Source: Nitrospiraceae bacterium (GTDB lineage Bacteria; Nitrospirota; Nitrospiria; Nitrospirales; Nitrospiraceae). Taken from it: a DNA stretch of 64,000 bases. The notes beneath the pieces are model-generated. The model was not told the origin of the DNA. It made no database searches and saw only the letters and a program-made list of their open reading frames with translations. Position numbers and translations under genes: made by a program. This document shows, one piece after another, positions 19,385 to 27,053 of this stretch. Location: the NCBI GenBank assembly GCA_919902505.1, contig CAKKRE010000002.1:124001-188000 (forward strand). The letters run 5' to 3'. Each line of letters starts with the position of its first letter. Position 1 is the first letter of the stretch.

Positions 19385-19602
19385 CGCTGAATCTCCTGGT
19401 TGCATCGAACTGAACCTTCCCCCTTCCGACAGAGACGCATCACGTGGACAATATGCACGACAAGGGGTTGTCGAGATTCTCCCGGAACCGTTCCGCGATA
19501 CGGATGGTGAGGACGCGGAGTCGCTGGCCGTTCGGGGGCGCCTATGGGCAAGAGCCTCACCCAGGACTCTGTGTTGCAGTCAGGCCGGTCCTCTGGCTGT
19601 CC

Positions 19603-19773
19603 TTACAGGGGATCGGCTCGCGCGGACTCGTTGTCTTGCGCAAGGTCAGAAGACGCGCCTGATCCGGCGCTCACGAGGTGAATCGTCATGAACGGACCCA
19701 AGACCGTAAGGGTGAGGTTGGCGCTGCCTTGCTCCGAGGGCAGGGGCGTACGACTATTGCTCCATGAAAACAT
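19603..19773 (-). CDS. Possible small protein of unknown function
   Basis: A 56-aa frame beginning MFSWSNSRTPLPSEQG with GGAGGAG about 6 nt before ATG 19773. It contains one hydrophobic stretch (LTLTVLGPFMTIHLV) and an acidic tail. I do not recognise it. A competing plus-strand frame (19688-19879) also has a plausible ribosome site, so at most one is likely real. Confidence 0.25.
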   Translation of the reverse strand: MFSWSNSRTPLPSEQGSANLTLTVLGPFMTIHLVSAGSGASSDLAQDNESARADPL

Positions 19774-19838
19774 CTCGCTCTCCTCCATGTTGGGAGGCCA
19801 GCATAGGGGCGTGACATTTCATGAGAGTCACCGTTTCT

Positions 19839-19855
19839 TTAACATTCGGTTAAGC
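19839..19855 (+). promoter_or_regulatory. Pho-box-like repeat upstream of the 19991 response regulator
   Basis: TTAACA (19839-19844) and TTAAGC (19850-19855) are spaced 11 bp. They are followed about 18 bp later by an AT-rich GATTATTTT (19869-19877) that could act as a -10 region. The start codon is 136 bp further downstream, implying a long leader. Confidence 0.55.
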
Positions 19856-19990
19856 CGGACCATTCCTGGATTATTTTGAGTCAGCCGTATGCGCTGCGGC
19901 GAACGTCGCCCGGGCTGTGGCTGTCGAAGTAACCTCTTCACAATGCGGCCTTGAGGAAGACGAAACAGGTCAACTGTAGGGTCCGTTGCG

Positions 19991-20695
19991 ATGGGTTCTA
20001 CGATCGTCCAAATCATCGAAGACGAGCCGCTCCACGCCGATCTGTTGAACCGCGCCTTGCGCCAGGCTCAATTCGCGACGACGCTTGCCGCGGATGGTGA
20101 GAGTGGATGGCGTGACGCGCAGCGACTACTGCCTTCGTTGATTCTGCTCGATCTCATGCTGCCGGGTCTGAGCGGCCATGAGGTCTGTCGCTTGGTGCGA
20201 CGCACACCGTCCACACGCCATATTCCGATCATCATGCTGACGGCCGTTGGAGCAGAAGCAGACCGTATTGCCGGCCTTGAAATGGGAGCAGACGACTACG
20301 TGGTGAAGCCGTTCAGCCCGCGGGAAGTCGTGTCCCGCGTTCAGGCCGTGCTGCGCAGAGTCCATGAGACACGTCGTGAGGATCCTGTTCTGTTTTCCGA
20401 TACCTCCATCACCATGGAGGGGCCGTACTTCGTCCTGTCCTTGCAGGAACGGCACATCACCGTCTCGAACACAGAACTGAGGCTGCTTCAGTATCTGCTG
20501 ACCCGGGATGGGGAATTAGTGCGCGGCGATGAATTGTTGAATCTTCCAGGCGAGGAGCTCGGGAGCACGAACAGAGAAGAACTTGAGCACCGCGTGCGCT
20601 TTCTTCGACGAAAGCTGGAGAACAGCGGGACGGGATCGATTGAGATATTGCCGGGGTCTCGCTATCGCTTCCTGGCACATCCGAAGCCGACCTGA
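19991..20695 (+). CDS. Response regulator, OmpR-like, orphan
   Basis: A 234-aa two-domain regulator. The receiver is complete: acidic residues in IIEDEP, Asp in LILLDLMLPGLSG, Thr in IIMLTAVG, Lys in YVVKPFS. The C-terminus is a divergent winged helix (ITVSNTELRLLQYLLTRDGE, REELEHRVRFLRRKLE, SRYRFL). It resembles the 8032-8754 regulator. No sensor kinase is encoded nearby. A Pho-box-like repeat upstream suggests that it belongs to, and may control, the phosphate-starvation response; if so it is a candidate PhoB. Confidence 0.8.
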   Translation: MGSTIVQIIEDEPLHADLLNRALRQAQFATTLAADGESGWRDAQRLLPSLILLDLMLPGLSGHEVCRLVRRTPSTRHIPIIMLTAVGAEADRIAGLEMGADDYVVKPFSPREVVSRVQAVLRRVHETRREDPVLFSDTSITMEGPYFVLSLQERHITVSNTELRLLQYLLTRDGELVRGDELLNLPGEELGSTNREELEHRVRFLRRKLENSGTGSIEILPGSRYRFLAHPKPT

Positions 20696-20793
20696 CACAT
20701 CCAGCCGGAATACCGCCGCATCCGGGAAGCTCGGGCGCTCAACCGCTACAACCCGCGAAAACACCCTTCCTGCCTGCCTATCCTGCCGCGATC

Positions 20794-20814
20794 ACGGGTA
20801 CCTCCGATACCCGT
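20794..20814. other. Small hairpin between convergent genes
   Basis: ACGGGTA (20794-20800) and TACCCGT (20808-20814) form a 7-bp stem with a 7-nt loop between the convergent response-regulator and winged-helix genes. There is no T-run, so it is at best a weak bidirectional terminator. Confidence 0.3.
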
Positions 20815-20824
20815 CAGGCAAGGA

Positions 20825-21064
20825 TCAGCCGACGCAGGCTAAGACCCGCGCCTTCGACGATATCCGTTCGATCTCGTACTCGAAACCTCGTCGAAGCAGG
20901 ATGATCTCTCCGCGCCGGCTCAGCTCGTCGACGGTCTTAAAAACCTGGTTCCAACTGAGCTCCGGCAGCAGGGTCACGACCTGTTCAAGCGTCAGTGACT
21001 TTCGCAGGTATAAAAGATCGAGAATCAGACCTTCGCTGGTGGGGGAAATGGCTGGATGCACCAT
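20825..21064 (-). CDS. Small winged-helix-like protein
   Basis: A 79-aa protein, nearly all predicted helix-turn-helix with a wing: SEGLILDLLYLRKSLTLEQV, then PELSWNQVFKTVDELSRRGE and IILLRRGFEYEIERI. The shape resembles MarR- or ArsR-like folds, but I cannot assign a family. AGGAGG lies 6 nt before ATG 21064, a near-ideal ribosome site. Three 11-bp-phased Pho-box-like hexamers lie upstream (21174-21201), so this may be a phosphate-responsive DNA-binding accessory protein. Confidence 0.7.
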   Translation of the reverse strand: MVHPAISPTSEGLILDLLYLRKSLTLEQVVTLLPELSWNQVFKTVDELSRRGEIILLRRGFEYEIERISSKARVLACVG

Positions 21065-21173
21065 GGCGCGCCTCCTGGTTGGATTGATTCACTCACCCGA
21101 ATCGCAGACTCGGGCAACCGTGGATCGAACGAGCAGAGACAGGAATCAGTATGAGGACATCGTGTATCTCTGA

Positions 21174-21201
21174 AATCAACCTCACTTCAATTCTCCGTTA
21201 A
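21174..21201 (-). promoter_or_regulatory. Pho-box-like triple repeat upstream of the winged-helix gene
   Basis: On the minus strand TTAACG (21201-21196), TTGAAG (21190-21185) and TTGATT (21179-21174) recur every 11 bp. The first is a good match, the others weaker. The gene starts 110 bp downstream at 21064. Confidence 0.45.
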
Positions 21202-21225
21202 CTCGCTTGTGGGATCACCTCACCG

Positions 21226-21735
21226 CTAAATCTCTTCGCGGCCGCAGAAAGATCCTCTCGCGGTTCCGTCGCCCTGCGCCGGGGAACAACGCACCGCCAC
21301 CACTCGAATCGCCCCGAGCGCCAGGAGAATGGCTCCGAGCGAGAGCAGCTTCCTGTAGTCCGCATCCTTGAACCAGAGAGAAATGATTTCCGTCAGCATG
21401 ACCACGAGAATCGTATCGACGATGAAGGTGACTTTAACGCGGCCTTCTGAAAAATAGGTCAGCGTGGTCTTGAACACTTCCACCACCGCGAGAAGGATCA
21501 GCGTATCGACGATGATCTGGCGCAGCCCGATTTCAACCGGCACATCGAACAACAGCCGGATATCCAGGAAGGTCTTGATCACCCCGCCGGTCAGGGCGAT
21601 GAGGATCGTCAGAATGAGCAGGCTGAGGACTGCCTTGATTCCTTTCATCCAGAGTTCGGTGAGATCGGTGTCGATGGCACGCCCAATGAAATCCGAAAGG
21701 CGATGGACTCGAGGATCTGAATTCATGAACGTCAT
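21226..21735 (-). CDS. psiE: PsiE-family phosphate-starvation-inducible membrane protein
   Basis: A 169-aa membrane protein with four hydrophobic segments (GIKAVLSLLILTILIALTGG, LRQIIVDTLILLAVVEVFKT, FIVDTILVVMLTEIISLWF, LSLGAILLALGAIRVVAV). The IVDTLILLAVVEVFKT and VDTILVVMLTEI regions fit the PsiE family, whose biochemical role is unknown. AAGGAG precedes ATG 21735. A 38-codon membrane-protein gene lies 53 bp upstream on the same strand, and a Pho-box-like repeat precedes both. The polar C-terminal tail (RCSPAQGDGTARGSF) is unusual. Confidence 0.72.
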   Translation of the reverse strand: MTFMNSDPRVHRLSDFIGRAIDTDLTELWMKGIKAVLSLLILTILIALTGGVIKTFLDIRLLFDVPVEIGLRQIIVDTLILLAVVEVFKTTLTYFSEGRVKVTFIVDTILVVMLTEIISLWFKDADYRKLLSLGAILLALGAIRVVAVRCSPAQGDGTARGSFCGREEI

Positions 21736-21788
21736 TCGCAGAAACTCCTTGTTGTGAGGATACGCTTCATACCGGACACGATGCGCTA

Positions 21789-21905
21789 TTAGTCATATTT
21801 GATCATGATGGACCACAGGCCAATAAAAAGCCCGACGAGTACGAGCATGGCGAGGTGAAACGCGTCGTTTGAGGACGATGACATCAAGAAGTCGGCAGCG
21901 AGCAT
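21789..21905 (-). CDS. 38-aa single-span membrane protein
   Basis: Begins MLAADFLMSSSSNDAFH and continues into one hydrophobic segment (AMLVLVGLFIGLWSIMI) ending KYD. AGGAGGG sits 7 nt before ATG 21905, an excellent ribosome site, the main reason to believe so short a gene. It lies immediately upstream of psiE on the same strand and downstream of a Pho-box-like repeat (22002-22018), so it is probably the first gene of that transcript. I recognise no family. It could be a small accessory subunit of the PsiE-like protein. Confidence 0.65.
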   Translation of the reverse strand: MLAADFLMSSSSNDAFHLAMLVLVGLFIGLWSIMIKYD

Positions 21906-22001
21906 TAGCAACCCTCCTGGTTAGGAATAAGCATGGTACCCATCGAAGCCCCCACTCTCGATCGACTATATCGAGGCGCTGTTCCGGGAAGATCACTGCT
22001 T

Positions 22002-22018
22002 GGTTACGGCATTGTTAC
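22002..22018 (-). promoter_or_regulatory. Pho-box-like repeat upstream of the small-protein/psiE pair
   Basis: On the minus strand GTAACA (22018-22013) and GTAACC (22007-22002) are spaced 11 bp, about 100 bp before the 38-codon gene. The hexamer GTAACA also occurs at the sites at 26987-26992 and 28487-28492. Confidence 0.5.
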
Positions 22019-22117
22019 TTCCGGCAAAGCCTGAGGTTCTGAGCTATCGGAACAACATCGAACGCCCAACCTCATGACGGTGTTCGGTTCGCACCCTGTC
22101 CGCAGGAGGATCAAGAG

Positions 22118-22145
22118 TTAACAAGGAGTTAACATCTCGCTAATA
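22118..22145 (+). promoter_or_regulatory. Pho-box-like triple repeat upstream of the second pstS
   Basis: TTAACA (22118-22123), TTAACA (22129-22134) and CTAATA (22140-22145) recur every 11 bp. The first two are identical. This is the clearest example in the window. The pstS-like gene begins 113 bp downstream. Confidence 0.7.
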
Positions 22146-22258
22146 GGCCAGCAACTCCCTTCCCGTATCCTGGCGACAATGAAAGACCACATCTGTTTCC
22201 TACTCGTGATTAGAACAACTCAGTCTGGGCATTCATCACTTTTCTACGGAGGCGCTAT

Positions 22259-23425
22259 ATGACACGACAGCAGCAGACAGGTTCCAGCCATCACCGTGGC
22301 GCTCGTTCAGTTTTTACCGCGCTGGCCACCGCCGCCGCGCTGTCCTTATTCGCTGGTTATGCCGGAGCGGAGCATGCGGGTCTTAGCGGTGCTGGAGGGC
22401 CGACGGTCGATCCCGCAATTGAACCCTACACCAATCATAATGGGTTACATGGCAAGCTGAGTATTGCCGGATCGGACACCATGAGACCGTTGATCTCGAA
22501 GTTGGCGGCGCAATTCTTGAGCCTCCACCCAGGGGCGCAGATCGCGGTGGAAGGCACGGGATCGACTGCGGCTATCCGGGAATTCTTGTTGGGCCTGTCG
22601 TACCAACGCCGCGGGGACAAAGTGCAAAGTCGAGGAACGGCGGGATCCAACACGGTGGAGTTGCTCGCGTCGTCTCGGCAACTGACCGAAGATGAACAGA
22701 AGGGATTTGAATCCAACTATGGCTATCAGGCGCTCGAAGTGCCGATCGCGATGGATGCCGTCGCCATCTATGTGCACAAAGACAACCCTATTCAACGGTT
22801 GACGTTGACGCAAATCGACGGAATCTTCGGAAAAGATCACAAGCGGGGACAGGCCGCGATTAACAATTGGAGCCAGGTCGGATTGTTGGATGCACCACTG
22901 GCGCAACAACCTATTCATCCATACGGCCGTGACAAGCGATCCGGTACCAGAGAATTCTTCAAGCATGTCGCCCTTAAGGATGGAGACCTGATCGACACGG
23001 TTATGGAACAACCGGGGTCCGCTTCCGAAATCATTGCGATTGCCCAAGATTCTTTGGCGGTAGGATATGCAGGGGCCGGATTCAGCATTTCCGATGTCCG
23101 TCAAGTGCCGATCGCCACGCAGCCGGATCAGACGGCATATTTGCCTTCAGTGGATACGGTCACTTCCGGCACCTATCCATTGGGTCGTTCCCTCTATCTC
23201 TACGTGAAGAAGAATCCCAAGGAAAAATTGGACCCGTTTGTGGCGGAGTTTCTCTCATTTGTGAACAGCCGGCAGGGACAAGAGACGGTGGCACGGGCAA
23301 GTTTCTATCCGTTGACTCGCGCTCAAGTCGCAAAAAACCTGCAGGATTTGGGTCTTCTGAAAGGGGCGATGGTCGGCACACCTGCTAAGAACGAGCTGCA
23401 AGTCGCCGAGCAGATGACCCGCTAA
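22259..23425 (+). CDS. Periplasmic phosphate-binding protein, PstS-like (second copy)
   Basis: A 388-aa PstS/SphX-type binding protein. Signal peptide: basic start, then VFTALATAAALSLFAGYAGA with likely cleavage after AGA. Phosphate-binding loops: KLSIAGSDTMRPLISKLAAQ, IAVEGTGSTAAIREFLLG, MDAVAIYVHKDNPIQRLT, YGRDKRSGTREFFKHVAL. GGAGG lies about 7 nt before ATG 22259. It is monocistronic, with its own Pho-box-like repeat upstream and a strong terminator downstream. No permease genes adjoin it, so it either feeds the pstCAB system at 12.8-17.6 kb or acts as a phosphate scavenger or sensor. Confidence 0.88.
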   Translation: MTRQQQTGSSHHRGARSVFTALATAAALSLFAGYAGAEHAGLSGAGGPTVDPAIEPYTNHNGLHGKLSIAGSDTMRPLISKLAAQFLSLHPGAQIAVEGTGSTAAIREFLLGLSYQRRGDKVQSRGTAGSNTVELLASSRQLTEDEQKGFESNYGYQALEVPIAMDAVAIYVHKDNPIQRLTLTQIDGIFGKDHKRGQAAINNWSQVGLLDAPLAQQPIHPYGRDKRSGTREFFKHVALKDGDLIDTVMEQPGSASEIIAIAQDSLAVGYAGAGFSISDVRQVPIATQPDQTAYLPSVDTVTSGTYPLGRSLYLYVKKNPKEKLDPFVAEFLSFVNSRQGQETVARASFYPLTRAQVAKNLQDLGLLKGAMVGTPAKNELQVAEQMTR

Positions 23426-23461
23426 AGGCGTTTGCCAAGCCCCTTGCTGGCCACCCATACC

Positions 23462-23500
23462 GAGGAGCGTCCTTCGAAAGAAAGGACGCTCCTCTTTTTT
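23462..23500 (+). terminator. Rho-independent terminator after the second pstS
   Basis: A perfect 13-bp stem (23462-23474 with 23482-23494), a 7-nt loop and six Ts. It ends the pstS-like transcript 37 bp after the stop codon. Confidence 0.92.
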
Positions 23501-23602
23501 GCTCAGGTCTGCTAGCATGGACTGCCTCTGTTCGCGAGGAAGACTTTCGTATGAACCTATTATCGCCCCTCGTTGCATGAGGCATTCGGCGGAGGTGAAT
23601 CG

Positions 23603-24298
23603 ATGAAAAGCGCACTTGTCCGGACTCTGCTCTGTTCCACGGCGATCGTAGTGACCCTTCAGATCGGCTGCAGCAGCCCACCGCCGCCGCGAACGTCCTA
23701 TCAAGACCCTATTACATCGATCCGCCTCTACGTCGATGAGCGTGCCGACGCCGGACACAGCCATCCTGGCCAGGTCACGGCTGACCAAATGGCTAGAGTT
23801 CTGCACGGGATCCGGGTCGTACCTCGGACGGGATTCATCGGCTCGCTGATCACCGGGCAAACGCAGACGAACCCGGCTTTTTCATCCAGTGAAATCCAAA
23901 TCCTCGCACCCAGATTGAGTCGTGCCCTGTCGGAAGCCACCCCCCAAGAGCTGGTCACATTTTACCGTCGTTTCTCCGACGCGAGCGTCGGCCTGGCGAT
24001 CACCTCCGGCGGCATGTTTGTCCAAGACAGTCATCTGTTTGTGGTGCTGGCCAACAACCGGACACTACCGACCGACGGCATGAATCAAAACATGGTCACC
24101 GATTTCGATCCGATCGATAGTCCCCTCGTTCCCATTTCCCGGACAAGCTTTCGTGTGGAATTCGTCCCTTCGACAGCTCTAGTCCCTGAAGATCAACGTC
24201 CGTCCTGGCCCTACATCGACGAAGGACGAATCTTGGCGATCGATCTGCAGCAACTCGACCGCGACAAGAAGTCTGCGCCACCGGCTGCTAAACCCTAG
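23603..24298 (+). CDS. Putative lipoprotein of unknown function
   Basis: A 231-aa exported protein with signal sequence MKSALVRTLLCSTAIVVTLQ and a Cys after IG that could be lipidated, although the lipobox (LQIGC) is off consensus. The rest is a mixed alpha/beta domain with ISIRLYVDE-like strands and no catalytic motif that I recognise. ATG 23603 is chosen for GGAGGTGA 4 nt upstream; an in-frame start at 23573 lacks one. The gene follows the pstS terminator. Its TAG stop codon (24296-24298) is the outer end of the palindromic repeat 24293-24478. Confidence 0.65.
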   Translation: MKSALVRTLLCSTAIVVTLQIGCSSPPPPRTSYQDPITSIRLYVDERADAGHSHPGQVTADQMARVLHGIRVVPRTGFIGSLITGQTQTNPAFSSSEIQILAPRLSRALSEATPQELVTFYRRFSDASVGLAITSGGMFVQDSHLFVVLANNRTLPTDGMNQNMVTDFDPIDSPLVPISRTSFRVEFVPSTALVPEDQRPSWPYIDEGRILAIDLQQLDRDKKSAPPAAKP

Positions 24299-24478
24299 CC
24301 CGGACTATTCATGAATGCCTGCTCCGTCGTCCGATCCTCTCGCCCGGCGTGGCTGTTCTCGTTCGGTCTCCTCGACGGACTTGCAAGTAGGCCTACGTCG
24401 ACCTCGCTTGCGAGAAGCCCCGGCGGACTTCGGTCTCAAACACCTCGTGACGGCATTCATGAATAATCCGGACTAGGG
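24293..24478. repeat. Palindromic repeat, family 1, divergent copy
   Basis: Ends are near-perfect inverted copies: CCCTAG-CCCGGACTATTCATGAA on the left, and its reverse complement with two changes on the right (TTCATGAATAATCCGGA-CTAGGG). The interior has a GTAGGCCTAC palindrome but otherwise differs from the two closer copies at 24857-25052 and 38569-38763. The TAG of the left end is the stop codon of the lipoprotein gene. Confidence 0.75.
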
Positions 24479-24607
24479 ATAGGCTTTTTTAGTCAGCAGT
24501 TCGGAAGGACGGGATTCGTCACTCACTGGCCTTTGAACGAGCAACGGGCAGTCGACTGACGAGCTCTCTTGTTGAGCACCCCGCTGTGACGTCTGGTTTA
24601 CCCGTTA

Positions 24608-24732
24608 GCAGGATGCGGAAAAAGTCCGCCAGCGGCGTTCTCGCGGCGTTCAGAGGCTCACCGTACGGCGCGAGTACGATTCACCTCTTCGCGTGCTGCG
24701 GCCTTGCTGGACGGCCTTTTTGCGCATCCTGC
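24608..24732. repeat. Palindromic repeat, family 2, copy A
   Basis: A 125-bp element with perfect 9-bp inverted ends, GCAGGATGC and GCATCCTGC. Inside are longer inverted arms (GGAAAAAGTCCGCCAGC left, matching GCTGG-CGGCCTTTTTGC on the right) and a central GTAC-loop-GTAC hairpin. TAG precedes the left end (24606-24608). A further inverted end (TTTTTCCGCAGCCCGTTAG, 24793-24811) suggests a nested or composite insertion. Related copies: 60635-60761 and 62221-62344. Confidence 0.75.
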
Positions 24733-24856
24733 AGGTTAGTGCCATACCGACACGGCGCATGAGTGGCTCGTAGGGTATTGCGCAACAATCGAGTTTTTCC
24801 GCAGCCCGTTAGACGTTCACGCCTCAATCACCGGAACAGAGCCGCCATGGCACCCC

Positions 24857-25052
24857 CTAACCCGCATTATTCATGAGCACTTCTGCTGCAATCGCCGATT
24901 CACTGCTGCGACGGGCCTTCGGCCGGCGGGCTCGCCCCTCGGCCCCTCAACGTACTGCACGAGTACGCTTCGGGGCCTCCCGGCTCCGCGCGCCGGTCTC
25001 GCAACGTGACTCGGCGATTTCACGACGAACCGTCATGAATAATGCGGGCTAA
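24857..25052. repeat. Palindromic repeat, family 1, copy 2
   Basis: About 195 bp with inverted ends CTAACCCGCATTATTCATGA and TCATGAATAATGCGGGCTAA. Inner arms ATCGCCGA-TCAC and GTGAC-TCGGCGAT pair, with a GTACT-N5-AGTAC hairpin at the centre. It closely matches the copy at 38569-38763 along its whole length. No gene adjoins it. Confidence 0.85.
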
Positions 25053-25237
25053 GCGCGCCGAGGCGTGGCTTACACTGGAAGAATCAGCGCCTCTTCCGTG
25101 CGACGTGTTCGCGACGGATGGCGAAGGGCCACAGCAAGTACTACCGTTGGATCACAGAGAGCGGGAAAGAAGGCAACGATAGGGGGGATATCTGTTCCGA
25201 AGCGTGCGACGAGCCTCGGGATTAGAAGGCATCAGGA

Positions 25238-25261
25238 AGTCCGGAGTGTATTCTCCGGACT
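25238..25261. terminator. Hairpin downstream of the porin gene
   Basis: AGTCCGGAG (25238-25246) and CTCCGGACT (25253-25261) form a 9-bp stem with a 6-nt loop, 26 bp past the porin stop codon. No T-run follows on the minus strand, so terminator function is uncertain. Confidence 0.5.
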
Positions 25262-25286
25262 CCCTTTATCTAACAGCACGACTCGG

Positions 25287-26798
25287 TTAGTTCCAGAACC
25301 ATTGCGCCTGGAATCGTAATTGGGAGTCGTCGAAGTCAGACTGTGCCCGATTGGCAACCAAGGTGCTGTTCAGACCATCCTTAAACACCCAGTCTGCCGT
25401 AAGACGGAAGTGGGTGTCGGGTTCCCACACCAAACCGAGGTTCCAAGTCCTGGATTGTCCATCCGGTGCTCCGTTCAATGACTTGAACCCGCCATAGTAC
25501 TCACCGTAGCGAACATAGGGGGTTAACATGCCGACATCGGAATAGCGCCAAGTGTAATACCCTTGGACATATCCCCCGACAAGGCTGCTTTCTTCTATAA
25601 AATTCGTCTGGGAGTTTCGTTTGGGACCGCGACCGACGGTAAATTCCGCCAAGAGTCCCCAAGGTTGCGGTGGGGTCCACACGTAGGCGGTGACACGTTG
25701 ATCTTTGATATCGCAGCCACCTTCCGAGGTCAGCGGACTGATACATCTGGCCGCACTCGAGACATTCGGCTGGCTCGCTCCCTGCACGGCAAACACTCCG
25801 TGGAAGCCGAGAACGCCGGCTTCGAGCAGTCGTCCGTTTCGGAACTGGAACGGATAGGCGAGCTTGGCTCCGATATGTTTATCGTGGTTTAACTCCAATC
25901 GATTTCTGGTTTGACCATTGTAGACCATGACGCCGAAGACACCGTAGTCGCCCGGTCCATTATGGTAGGCCGCGAGCTGTGCAAACCGCTCCTGCGCGAT
26001 TTTCGGGCTCCAGTAATAGGCCACACCCAGATCTCGTTCTCCCGGTGCACCGCTTTGCACCGATTCGTGCCGATCCATTTCCTGACGGTTGGTGCTCGAT
26101 CGGTAGGTATCGAAGGAGTTGGGGACACGATGGAGCCCCCATCGAATCCGGTGCTCCTTGTCCTTAGTGATATAGAAGTCTGAGTAGGCGTCGATGATTT
26201 CTCTGTTCGATAGTTCCTGTTGTCCGCCCTCCAAAGCGAACTGGGTGAAAAACGCCACGCGTTCAGACACCTGACCTTGGAAGACCAGGCGAAGCCGTCG
26301 GGCATAGAATTCGTTCCCCTGTTGATCGCCGAAGCTATCGTTCAAGGGCAAATCAAACCGTCTATTCGTCGCGCCCATGTTGTATCTGAACTGCATATAA
26401 CCGGTGACGCGAATGCGCTCGTACCAACGGGGATTACCCGCCATCTGCAATTCTGCCGACTGCTCAAAAATACGGCGTTCTTCTTCGGCCTTGAGGCGTA
26501 TCCAGTCTTCCTGAGTAATCACACCCTTCTCGAGTAAGAGACTTTCGAGTGAGGTACTCTGGATCGAAAGGCGTTGCCCTGAGGTTTCCCGATCGACGTT
26601 GTTCGCAGTGGGTATGACTTGGGGCGCAACCTCCATGGAGGAGATCGCGTCACTCGATTGAACAGACCCCTGAGCGAACAACCGCGGCACAGGCTCCTTC
26701 GAACCGGCCGACACCTGCAGCGGCAGCAGCGCCAGAGCCCCGCCGATGCAGAGCGTCACCGCAGACCATTTCAGAACATAGAATCCACCGTACGTCAT
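25287..26798 (-). CDS. Phosphate-selective porin, OprP/OprO type
   Basis: Outer-membrane porin of 503 aa. After a signal peptide (VTLCIGGALALLPLQVSA) comes a short coiled-coil-like region (SLESLLLEKGVITQEDWIRL) and then a barrel with OprP-like strands: RIRVTGYMQFRYNMG, EFYARRLRLVFQGQV, HRIRWGLHRVPNSFDTYRSS, RLTADWVFKDGLNS. It probably admits phosphate across the outer membrane. The AGGAGGG ribosome site lies just before ATG 26798. A multi-copy Pho-box-like repeat precedes it, and it is divergent from a PhoB-like regulator gene. Family assignment rests on pattern, so other anions are possible. Confidence 0.78.
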   Translation of the reverse strand: MTYGGFYVLKWSAVTLCIGGALALLPLQVSAGSKEPVPRLFAQGSVQSSDAISSMEVAPQVIPTANNVDRETSGQRLSIQSTSLESLLLEKGVITQEDWIRLKAEEERRIFEQSAELQMAGNPRWYERIRVTGYMQFRYNMGATNRRFDLPLNDSFGDQQGNEFYARRLRLVFQGQVSERVAFFTQFALEGGQQELSNREIIDAYSDFYITKDKEHRIRWGLHRVPNSFDTYRSSTNRQEMDRHESVQSGAPGERDLGVAYYWSPKIAQERFAQLAAYHNGPGDYGVFGVMVYNGQTRNRLELNHDKHIGAKLAYPFQFRNGRLLEAGVLGFHGVFAVQGASQPNVSSAARCISPLTSEGGCDIKDQRVTAYVWTPPQPWGLLAEFTVGRGPKRNSQTNFIEESSLVGGYVQGYYTWRYSDVGMLTPYVRYGEYYGGFKSLNGAPDGQSRTWNLGLVWEPDTHFRLTADWVFKDGLNSTLVANRAQSDFDDSQLRFQAQWFWN

Positions 26799-26916
26799 TC
26801 ATCCCTCCTCATAGTGTGATGCTGTTACCCGTTCGGGCCATGACCTGTGCCCACAGTACAAATGATGAAGCCAAACGATTTCACGCCAGGAGTATCCCTC
26901 GGCTTCGTGACGTACC

Positions 26917-26944
26917 TGTCACCGACGTATTAAGACTCTGTAAA
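26917..26944 (-). promoter_or_regulatory. Pho-box-like repeat upstream of the porin gene
   Basis: On the minus strand TTTACA (26944-26939), TTAATA (26933-26928) and GTGACA (26922-26917) recur every 11 bp; a weaker CGCACA lies one step further upstream. The porin starts about 120 bp downstream. Confidence 0.6.
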
Positions 26945-26975
26945 CACAATGTGCGAATGTTCAGCGGCGAGAAAA

Positions 26976-27003
26976 TTTACACACATGTAACAGGCTGATT
27001 ACT
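26976..27003 (+). promoter_or_regulatory. Pho-box-like repeat upstream of the PhoB-like gene
   Basis: TTTACA (26976-26981), GTAACA (26987-26992) and ATTACT (26998-27003) recur every 11 bp. The site lies 32 bp from the porin's site and points the other way, making a compact divergent control region. The gene starts 51 bp downstream. Confidence 0.6.
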
Positions 27004-27053
27004 CCGCAACAATCGCTTGCCCGTATGGTGCGACATCAGTGCATGGAGGGTTC

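Larger units (their letters stand above)
19385..19990. other. 606-bp gap with one doubtful small gene and a Pho box
   Basis: Little in this stretch is well supported as coding. It separates the divergent DUF2934 gene and response-regulator gene. A weak 56-codon frame on the minus strand (19603-19773) and a Pho-box-like repeat (19839-19855) are listed separately. The rest shows no RNA gene, repeat family or terminator that I recognise. Confidence 0.4.
24299..25286. other. Roughly 1-kb gene-free stretch built largely from repeats
   Basis: No convincing gene lies between the lipoprotein and porin genes. The stretch holds family 1 repeats (24293-24478, 24857-25052), a family 2 repeat (24608-24732) with an extra outer half at 24791-24812, and a 9-bp hairpin near the porin end. 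A frame around 25060-25220 reads like a worn coding remnant, without recognisable domains. Confidence 0.6.

Noticed and set aside
19688-19879. 63-codon plus-strand frame with AGGTGA upstream
   Set aside because: It runs across the Pho-box-like site, competes with a minus-strand frame and shows no domain or coding pattern.
22003-22019. Plus-strand reading of the GTTAC repeats as part of the pstS2 promoter
   Set aside because: The minus-strand reading (GTAACA, GTAACC) fits the motif better and faces the psiE pair; pstS2 has its own better site.
24299-25286. Whole gap as an insertion sequence
   Set aside because: No transposase frame or target duplication is visible; short palindromic repeats explain most of it.
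25065-25319. 84-codon plus-strand frame between repeats and the porin gene
   Set aside because: Overlaps the porin terminator hairpin and gene end; composition is low-complexity Arg/Ser/Thr. Another frame here looks like worn coding sequence, but I could not identify it.
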